Made by a program: the position numbers and the translations under genes. Below are positions 59,123 through 64,000 of a stretch of 64,000 nucleotides of DNA, piece after piece (the stretch's first letter is position 1; every line of letters starts with the position of its first letter). The notes beneath the pieces are model-generated. The model was not told the origin of the DNA. It worked only from the letters and a program-made list of their open reading frames with translations, and ran no database searches. The DNA comes from Halopiger xanaduensis SH-6 (lineage in GTDB: Archaea > Halobacteriota > Halobacteria > Halobacteriales > Natrialbaceae), in assembly GCF_000217715.1 (NCBI RefSeq), contig NC_015667.1, forward strand, positions 1-64,000, given 5' to 3'.

Positions 59123-59539
59123 ATGACCTCAGACGACGACCCGTTTCACGACTGCGAGTTGGATCCCGAGGCGATCCTCGGGACACACACCTTCGAAGAC
59201 GTCCTATTCACCGACGAGACAGAAACCCCGGTGAACGTGCTCACCGGCGAGACACCGGCACATTCGCAAGCAACCGTCGAGGAAGCGAAGGAGTTCGCTG
59301 CGAGTATCGACATGGAGACGCCCCAAATCGCGCTCCCCGCATCCGTCGAGTCGCAGGTCGAAACCCAGAGCAAGCCCTACACGGCAGCCGCATTCTTCCA
59401 CTTCAAGGCAACTGGCTCGCTCGCACGCCACCGTGCTTACCACGCCGCCTACGAGTCGGACGCGTTCGCCGTCGACTTCGAGGCCGACTACGAATCGGGC
59501 GACCTGACCATCACTGTCGAACGAGCGGACGAATCCTGA
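59123..59539 (+). CDS. conserved haloarchaeal plasmid protein
   Basis: The 138-residue acidic protein is not recognised. It has an N-terminal half with several Thr/Asp turns (LFTDETETPVNVLTGETPAH) and a C-terminal helix-strand region (AAFFHFKATGSLARHRAYH). It sits in a run of small genes each preceded by a hairpin element (59.0-63.5 kb), where gene order is likely conserved among haloarchaeal plasmids. Cytosolic by composition. Confidence 0.55.
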   Translation: MTSDDDPFHDCELDPEAILGTHTFEDVLFTDETETPVNVLTGETPAHSQATVEEAKEFAASIDMETPQIALPASVESQVETQSKPYTAAAFFHFKATGSLARHRAYHAAYESDAFAVDFEADYESGDLTITVERADES

Positions 59540-59567
59540 GTATCACCGTCACGAGCAGGTTTTTCGA

Positions 59568-59590
59568 GCGCCGGCGATGGGTGCCGGCGC
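59568..59590 (+). promoter_or_regulatory. 11-nt-loop hairpin, copy g
   Basis: A perfect 8-bp stem GCGCCGGC/GCCGGCGC (59568-59575 with 59583-59590), of which the outer 6 bp enclose the 11-nt loop GCGATGGGTGC. TTTTT lies just upstream. The distance to GTG 59618 is 27 nt, to ATG 59645 54 nt. Confidence 0.7.
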
Positions 59591-59644
59591 AGTCGGGGAG
59601 AGCGAGCAACGACCCCGGTGCGTCGGCGCTTTGAGGTGTTCGAG

Positions 59645-60136
59645 ATGCATATGGTGATTTACGCACTGGTAGAGGCATCGACGTACGACGACGCGCTGGC
59701 CACCGGAAAGTCGGTGTTCGACCGCCTGGTCGGCGCGGACCCACACGCCGGCGCCGTCTTCGATTACTACGTGACCTTCGACGAGGAGGACACGTCCGTT
59801 GCGGGGAAGGCGCGGTGGGGCGAGCTCCCGACTGCAGCTCCCGTCGACTCCGACGACGGCCAGGATCTCCTCGAGCGTGGCTGGGAGGCGACGAAGGAGG
59901 AATTCGAGCGGAATCTCGACCGGGTGAAAGAGGCCATCAACGAGCTCTCAGACGAGGAGATCATGCGCGACGAGGACCTCGCCCGGCATGCCTTCCACAA
60001 GGTCGGTGCGTACGACGGCCCGACGATCTTCCTGTACACCGAACACGGAACCAGCATTCGCCACCGTGGACAGTTGGACCGACTCCTCGAGGAGAGTGAA
60101 GAGCTCTGGATCGTGCCCGCTGACGTCCACTTCTGA
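59645..60136 (+). CDS. conserved haloarchaeal protein, plasmid-type
   Basis: The 163-residue protein starts MHMVIYALVEASTYDDALAT, then GKSVFDRLVGADPHAGAVFDYYVTFD, and has acidic helices (EEFERNLDRVKEAINELS) and a C-terminal strand-rich part. I recall close relatives in other haloarchaeal plasmids but no function. GTG 59618 would extend it by nine basic residues and fits the usual spacing from the hairpin; ATG 59645 fits the usual start of the family. It is followed by 60140 after 3 nt. Confidence 0.6.
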   Translation: MHMVIYALVEASTYDDALATGKSVFDRLVGADPHAGAVFDYYVTFDEEDTSVAGKARWGELPTAAPVDSDDGQDLLERGWEATKEEFERNLDRVKEAINELSDEEIMRDEDLARHAFHKVGAYDGPTIFLYTEHGTSIRHRGQLDRLLEESEELWIVPADVHF

Positions 60137-60139
60137 ATA

Positions 60140-60505
60140 ATGCCTCCCATCACCAACTGGCGACGCGAGAGCCGCTCGCCGACACTCGCGTATCGGAACA
60201 CCGAGACCGGTGCGCGAGCCATCCTGCATCGAGCGCCGGATTCCTACCGGTACACGTGGCGCGGGGTGATTCTCGTCGACGGCTACCCGGTCTGGTCGCG
60301 GGGATACGAGACGAAGGATGCGACGTCGTTCCGTGACGAACTCCGGGAGCGGCCCACCCCGGAACTCAGCTGTCCGGAGTGTCCGAACGACGACGTTCGC
60401 GTCGGCGAGAAGGCGGCAGACGGGGCAAATGTCCAGCGGTGGTACGACTGCCCCGACTGTGGATACGAAGCCCCCTCACGCATCGTCTACGGCGCCGAGC
60501 GGTGA
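60140..60505 (+). CDS. conserved haloarchaeal zinc-ribbon protein
   Basis: The 121-residue protein has a basic N-terminus (PPITNWRRESRSPTLAYRN), a WRGVILVDGYPVWSRGY core and a C-terminal ribbon: CPECPNDDVRVGEK and CPDCGYEAPS. It is 3 nt after the previous gene, so it is in the same operon. It may bind DNA or RNA; unproved. Confidence 0.55.
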   Translation: MPPITNWRRESRSPTLAYRNTETGARAILHRAPDSYRYTWRGVILVDGYPVWSRGYETKDATSFRDELRERPTPELSCPECPNDDVRVGEKAADGANVQRWYDCPDCGYEAPSRIVYGAER

Positions 60506-60534
60506 GTGGGTGAGCGCTGGGCGCTGTTTTTCGG

Positions 60535-60557
60535 CCGGGCACGAGGTGGTGGCCCGG
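60535..60557 (+). promoter_or_regulatory. 11-nt-loop hairpin, copy h
   Basis: A perfect 6-bp stem CCGGGC/GCCCGG (60535-60540 with 60552-60557) closes the loop ACGAGGTGGTG; TTTTT lies upstream. ATG 60578 is 20 nt after the stem. Confidence 0.65.
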
Positions 60558-60577
60558 ACGGCCGGGTTAGTCAACCA

Positions 60578-60973
60578 ATGAGTCTCGAAGTACTTGACCG
60601 ATACAGTGAGGCACTGTTCGAGTTCCTCTGGTGCCCCGTCTGCGGGCAGGAGGTCTTCACTCACATCCCCTTCGAGGGGGTGTTCTGCAAGAACTGCAAC
60701 ACCCAGGTCGAATTCCAAGAATCCCGAGAGACACGCGGCTACGAGGAGGCCGTCCTCGCCTGCTTCGATTCTACAACGACCTGGAATCTCCACGTCGACG
60801 AGAAACTGCGTCGCGACCTGCCTGATGGGTCGGCGCGGGTGAAGATCTTCGGCGCACCAGGCGCTTACGAGGTCGATTGGTGGAGTCCAGAGCCGGGTGA
60901 GGACTGGGAACCTGTCGAGCGCGGCGAGTTCGACGACGTCGAGGAGCCTGAGGAAGTCTCCCACCTAGCGTAG
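60578..60973 (+). CDS. conserved haloarchaeal zinc-ribbon protein
   Basis: The 131-residue protein starts MSLEVLDRYSEALFEFLWCP and contains CPVCGQ and CKNCN, a zinc ribbon, followed by acidic helix and strand segments (LHVDEKLRRDLPDGSARVKI). ATG 60578 is preferred over the upstream frame from 60506, which overlaps the hairpin. Similar proteins occur widely on haloarchaeal plasmids; function unknown. Confidence 0.6.
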   Translation: MSLEVLDRYSEALFEFLWCPVCGQEVFTHIPFEGVFCKNCNTQVEFQESRETRGYEEAVLACFDSTTTWNLHVDEKLRRDLPDGSARVKIFGAPGAYEVDWWSPEPGEDWEPVERGEFDDVEEPEEVSHLA

Positions 60974-61039
60974 CGAGAAAATTTTCGTTGTGAGATTGAG
61001 AGGACCACTTATCGGAGTAGAGGGTGTAAGTGAAAGTGT

Positions 61040-61327
61040 ATGCCTGAAGAAGTCCTGTTCAAATCCGAGAGTGCCCAGAGCCGAGACGAAATCGCGTCGT
61101 ACCTCCGGAACGTCGCTGAAAAACTCGAAAAGGGAGATTCGATCACCCTGAGGGCGGGGGAAGAGTCCGCCACGATGGACCCTCCGGAACGTCCGACATT
61201 CGAAGTCAAAGCCGAACGGGAAGGTCCGGCCGATGGCCCTGGAGAGCTGAGCATCGAGTTCGAACTCGAGTGGGATGAGAATAGTGAGAGTGCTGAAGGA
61301 GGAACGGGGAATCTGGAAATCGAGTAA
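61040..61327 (+). CDS. amphi-Trp domain protein
   Basis: The 95-residue protein matches the amphi-Trp domain: MPEEVLFKSESAQSRDEIA, LRNVAEKLEKGDSITLRAG, RPTFEVKAERE, LSIEFELEWDE. This small domain is common in haloarchaea; it has no known enzymatic activity. The upstream region has GTGTAAGTGAAAGTGTATG, which resembles the half-site GTGAAAGTG seen at 31805. Confidence 0.75.
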   Translation: MPEEVLFKSESAQSRDEIASYLRNVAEKLEKGDSITLRAGEESATMDPPERPTFEVKAEREGPADGPGELSIEFELEWDENSESAEGGTGNLEIE

Positions 61328-61349
61328 GTAGCTGGCATCAGTGTTTGTG

Positions 61350-61376
61350 GTGCGCCGGTGATGGGCGCCGGCGCAC
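61350..61376 (+). promoter_or_regulatory. 11-nt-loop hairpin, copy i
   Basis: A perfect 8-9-bp stem GTGCGCCG/CGGCGCAC (61350-61357 with 61369-61376) closes the loop GTGATGGGCGC; TGTTTGT lies upstream. ATG 61395 is 18 nt after the stem. The longest stem of the family. Confidence 0.7.
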
Positions 61377-61394
61377 TCGTGCCGGCGAGTATCG

Positions 61395-62009
61395 ATGTCG
61401 ACACGGAGTCAGCTACGGTTTGTGCAACGAGTCGAACAGACCAGTGAAACCGATGGCGACGCCGACCGCGTCGCCCAGGTGTATCGACATTCGGACGGCT
61501 ACCCGGCAAGCGTGCTTCGCGATCTTGCGCAGTTGAAGGATCTTCTCGACGCGACCTGTGCCGAGCGAGGACCGGGGTACACGGCAGCGTCGTTTGTGTT
61601 CCTCGACAAGCTCTCGACGATCGACTTGTATCTGGATGGTGACCCAGACCGACCGATCGACGCAGCACAGCCAGCGGATCTCCTTGACCCGTCCAATATG
61701 GAGCATCTGGACCAGCCGCTGTTCCTGCTGGGCCACGGCGTCGAAAATCCGGCCGACGGCATCCACGGCGACGAAGAGTACCTCTACGTCGTCGAACTCC
61801 CGACCCGGAACCCGTTCAAGGACCCCTCCGAGTGGACCGTCAAGGTGAGTGGTCATTCCGCGTTCCCCCGGTGGGATGGCCCGACCGAGGAAGCCTTCAA
61901 GCGGGCCAGCTGGCAGTTCCACGGCCTGCTTGAGCACGCGCTCGAAGAGCTAGTCGCTGAGCCGGCGGAACACCGAGGCCGTTCAGATGATGCCGCCGAT
62001 GACGAGTAG
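61395..62009 (+). CDS. conserved haloarchaeal protein of unknown function
   Basis: The 204-residue acidic protein has mixed alpha/beta sequence (STRSQLRFVQRVEQTS, QVYRHSDGYPASVLRDLAQ, YLYVVELPTRNPF, FKRASWQFHGLLEH). No cysteines or membrane helices. It is convergent with the Mrr-like gene and overlaps its 3' end by 27 nt (61983-62009). It begins 18 nt after a strong hairpin element. Confidence 0.6.
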   Translation: MSTRSQLRFVQRVEQTSETDGDADRVAQVYRHSDGYPASVLRDLAQLKDLLDATCAERGPGYTAASFVFLDKLSTIDLYLDGDPDRPIDAAQPADLLDPSNMEHLDQPLFLLGHGVENPADGIHGDEEYLYVVELPTRNPFKDPSEWTVKVSGHSAFPRWDGPTEEAFKRASWQFHGLLEHALEELVAEPAEHRGRSDDAADDE

Positions 62010-63347
62010 TCCGACGATGAGCAGCAGCGTCGCGGCCACGCTCCCCCCGGCCAGCCACTTGTTCTCCATCGCCTTTTCGTGAAGCGGCATCTCGGTGTAC
62101 TCCTCGCGGAACGCTTCGAGATTCTCCTCGTCGTAGAAGTACTTCGTCTTCAGTGCGAACCGTTCCGTCACCGCACAGCCCGTACAGACCGGCTCGCCTT
62201 CCAGCCGCTCCGTTTTCGTGTGGCTGGTGCAAGCGATGGCCCCGCAGTTCGGACAGTAGGTGTACGTCTCATCGACGCCGCTCGTGTCACAGTGGACACA
62301 CCGATGGATGCCGTCCTCGCCGGTCACTCGTGACGGGCCTGCCGCGTAGTACTCGTAGGGGTAGGTGTACTCCTGGAGTTCGGTCGTCTGGCGAACCTCG
62401 GGGAGGTATACTGGTTCGATCGACTGCACGGAGATGTCCGAGCGGGTCGGTTCGCAGGTTTTGTTGTAGGTGACGTTGTTGTCGCCGGTGTAGGTCACCG
62501 TCGTCATGTGGTGCTGCTGGAGTCGCTCGACTGCCCACTCCTTGTACTCCGTCTGAGTCTGCCCGAACCTGCGCTCCTCGACGTCGTCGAACACCTCTCC
62601 GAACTGCTCGGTATCGAGGTCAACCGTCGCGTGAAGGTTCTCGGTGACCAGCGTTGCGACGTCCTCGTCCGCGACTTGTGGCTGCCCGCGTTCGGCGTGG
62701 GCGACGAATCGCGATCGGTCGTTGATCCGGTGGATGACGCCCACCGACGTTTCGAAGACGGCGTTCGTGTCCGCGGTGACCGCGACCACTGGGCGGAACG
62801 TCACCGCCGAATGCGGTTCTGGGAGGTCGGCGCCCTCGATGTTCTCGATATCGCGGAACGCCTCCGTGACTGGCGCGTCAACGTCGGCGGCCGGGTCGTA
62901 CGGGCGTAGGGTCTCGTCACAGAGAATCTCGATGCGACCGTTGTAGAGGTCGAGGCCGATCTCGTCGGCAATCTCTCGGATGTCATCGCCGTCGAGCAGT
63001 TCAATTGGATGGGGGTCGTCGTTCTGCTGGAGGCGGTCGGCGTACTCCTGGGCAGGGTTCGTGAACCGGCCGGTCGTGACGACCATTCCGCGTTTGGGGC
63101 CGTCGAAGTCGAACGTCGCGATCGCCGAGTGGAGCTTCTGGACGACCGGCCGCCCGACCGTCCCCGTGTGCTTGCACTCGACGATGATCGCGCGCCGCCT
63201 GCCGTCGACGACCTCCTCCATGATGACGTCGCGACCCTCGTCAGCCGTTCGGTCGGCCTGGCGGACGTTCTCGTAGCCGAGGTTCCGGAACACGTCCTCC
63301 ATCACGTCCTCGAACTCGAACCCCGAGAGATCGTCCAGTACAGCCAT
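61983..63347 (-). CDS. Mrr-like nuclease with zinc ribbon and membrane anchor
   Basis: The 454-residue protein has an N-terminal Mrr-type PD-(D/E)xK nuclease: DEGRDV with D40, IIVECKH with E57 and K59, then RPVVQKLHSAI. A long central region follows, with a zinc ribbon cluster near 345-390 (CVHC, CPNC, CTGC) and one membrane helix at the C-terminus (about 428-452). Mrr enzymes cut modified foreign DNA. A membrane-anchored version is unusual and may act on incoming DNA at the membrane. ATG 63347 is preferred to TTG 63353. It is convergent with the 61395 gene. Confidence 0.8.
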   Translation of the reverse strand: MAVLDDLSGFEFEDVMEDVFRNLGYENVRQADRTADEGRDVIMEEVVDGRRRAIIVECKHTGTVGRPVVQKLHSAIATFDFDGPKRGMVVTTGRFTNPAQEYADRLQQNDDPHPIELLDGDDIREIADEIGLDLYNGRIEILCDETLRPYDPAADVDAPVTEAFRDIENIEGADLPEPHSAVTFRPVVAVTADTNAVFETSVGVIHRINDRSRFVAHAERGQPQVADEDVATLVTENLHATVDLDTEQFGEVFDDVEERRFGQTQTEYKEWAVERLQQHHMTTVTYTGDNNVTYNKTCEPTRSDISVQSIEPVYLPEVRQTTELQEYTYPYEYYAAGPSRVTGEDGIHRCVHCDTSGVDETYTYCPNCGAIACTSHTKTERLEGEPVCTGCAVTERFALKTKYFYDEENLEAFREEYTEMPLHEKAMENKWLAGGSVAATLLLIVGLLVIGGII

Positions 63348-63419
63348 CCTCAATTATGTGGACAGTACGTTGCAACTGCCAAATACGTTGCCGAACGCTA
63401 CGCTGTCCTGTTTGTTGAA

Positions 63420-63440
63420 CCCCCGAGTGGGGTGCGGGGG
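63420..63440 (+). promoter_or_regulatory. 11-nt-loop hairpin, copy j
   Basis: A perfect 5-bp stem CCCCC/GGGGG (63420-63424 with 63436-63440) closes the loop GAGTGGGGTGC; TTTGTTG lies upstream. ATG 63464 is 23 nt after the stem. Confidence 0.7.
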
Positions 63441-63463
63441 AATTCACTCCCCGTCACCGAATT

Positions 63464-63949
63464 ATGACAAATTCAGAGTACCCCTGGCGAGACGAATCGC
63501 TCCTCTACGAACTCTACTGGGAACAGGAGTTGAGCACGGTCGAGATCGCAGACAAACTGGGATGTACACAACAGACGGTCTCGAAGTGGATGCAGCGATT
63601 CGACATCCCACGTCGAGACGCACGAGCAGCGGCCTCGAACCAGCGACGGCATCCCGCCGTGTTCACCGACCGTGGCTACATCATCTGTGCTTCGAACTAT
63701 CGCGGGACAACAGACTCCGTCGGTATCCATCGGCTTGTAATGGTCGCAGAGCGCGGGTTCGACGCCGTCGCGGACAAGCACGTTCATCATAAAAATGGCG
63801 TCCGCTTTGACAACAGACCGGAGAATCTCGAACTCCTCAGTCGCTCCGAACACGCCGAACGACACGGCTTCGGTTCCAAGATTAAACCAATCGACCACAA
63901 GTGGGACGTGTCCGATCGCGAGCGAGACGAACGGGGGCGATTCAAATGA
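63464..63949 (+). CDS. HNH endonuclease with N-terminal HTH
   Basis: The 161-residue protein has an HTH (STVEIADKLGCTQQTVSKWMQRF) and a C-terminal HNH nuclease signature (HVHHKNGVRFDNRPENLELLS, SEHAERHG), with IHRLVMVAE before it. It resembles free-standing HNH homing-type endonucleases of phages and plasmids. It is the last gene of the window and is preceded by a hairpin element. Confidence 0.75.
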   Translation: MTNSEYPWRDESLLYELYWEQELSTVEIADKLGCTQQTVSKWMQRFDIPRRDARAAASNQRRHPAVFTDRGYIICASNYRGTTDSVGIHRLVMVAERGFDAVADKHVHHKNGVRFDNRPENLELLSRSEHAERHGFGSKIKPIDHKWDVSDRERDERGRFK

Positions 63950-64000
63950 CGACTGCATAGTCGTTGATGCTTAGAAGGCGGTATCTGCCGGCACCGAACA

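Noticed and set aside
57500-63450. Reading the hairpins as integron attC sites of a cassette array
   Set aside because: No integrase gene is present, the hairpins are at the 5' side of genes, and attC core sequences are missing. A cassette-boundary role remains open, but not an integron in the usual sense.
1-64000. CRISPR array, rRNA or transposase genes
   Set aside because: No regularly spaced identical repeats, no rRNA sequence and no DDE, HUH or serine/tyrosine recombinase motif was found on either strand.

Overview
The window looks like accessory DNA of a halophilic archaeon (class Halobacteria), most likely from a megaplasmid or a large integrative element. The evidence is GC-rich coding sequence with strongly acidic proteins, Tat signal peptides with lipoboxes, TFB-type transcription factor genes, many tiny zinc-ribbon ORFs and TATA-like rather than -35/-10 promoters. 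No rRNA, tRNA, CRISPR array or intact transposase was seen. Base composition is a mosaic: GC-rich blocks (0-14, 15-17.6, 25-31, 44-50, 56-64 kb) alternate with AT-richer islands (22-24, 32-36, 38-43 kb).

Layout. 0.1-14.05 kb: one tightly packed plus-strand operon resembling a DNA-transfer (conjugation) apparatus. It has a pilin-like membrane protein, two surface proteins, a VirB6/TrbL-like membrane protein, a PrgI/VirB3-like protein, a VirB4-like ATPase and a VirD4/HerA-like ATPase with a nuclease-like tail, and it ends with a PriS-like and a PriL-like primase pair. 14.6-24.8 kb: broken small genes, two tandem wHTH/PIN-like gene pairs that look like toxin-antitoxin modules, a PadR-like regulator, zinc-ribbon micro-genes, two related structured-RNA candidates, a membrane-anchored nuclease and a lipoprotein. 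25-31.4 kb: an OB-fold ssDNA-binding-like gene and a decayed second copy of its 3' end, an HNH nuclease, then a minus-strand operon of a ubiquitin-like protein, an E2-like protein and a JAB-E1 fusion. 32-36 kb: a TcmP-like gene with two related radical SAM genes. 36-45 kb: micro-ORF operons, an Imm49-like protein, a Tat protein with a metzincin-like protease, a Tat lipoprotein, a FilR1-type regulator and a SWIM protein. 45.4-47.8 kb: two metabolic genes (ComA-like, MmgE/PrpD). 48-55.3 kb: TFB gene, Fic protein, a duplicated TFB fragment, a histidine kinase and its decayed response regulator. 56-64 kb: a run of small conserved haloarchaeal genes, an Mrr-like membrane nuclease and an HNH gene.

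The most unexpected signal is a short hairpin found at least 13 times, always on the plus strand, usually 18-37 nt before the start codon of an accessory gene. Stem sequences differ from copy to copy but stay paired, while the loop is 11 nt with the pattern NNRANGGGTGS. It behaves like a structured 5' leader or a cassette boundary and links genes of otherwise unrelated function. A second class of structured loci (about 17.7, 21.0, 21.7, 37.1 and 57.1 kb) are candidate non-coding RNAs, most with a TATA-like box about 25-45 nt upstream of the first stem.

Functionally the region combines self-transfer and replication-priming genes, several probable conflict systems (ubiquitin-like conjugation operon, TcmP/radical SAM, PIN modules, Mrr, Fic, Imm49-like) and regulators. 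Many frameshifts and fragments show active turnover.
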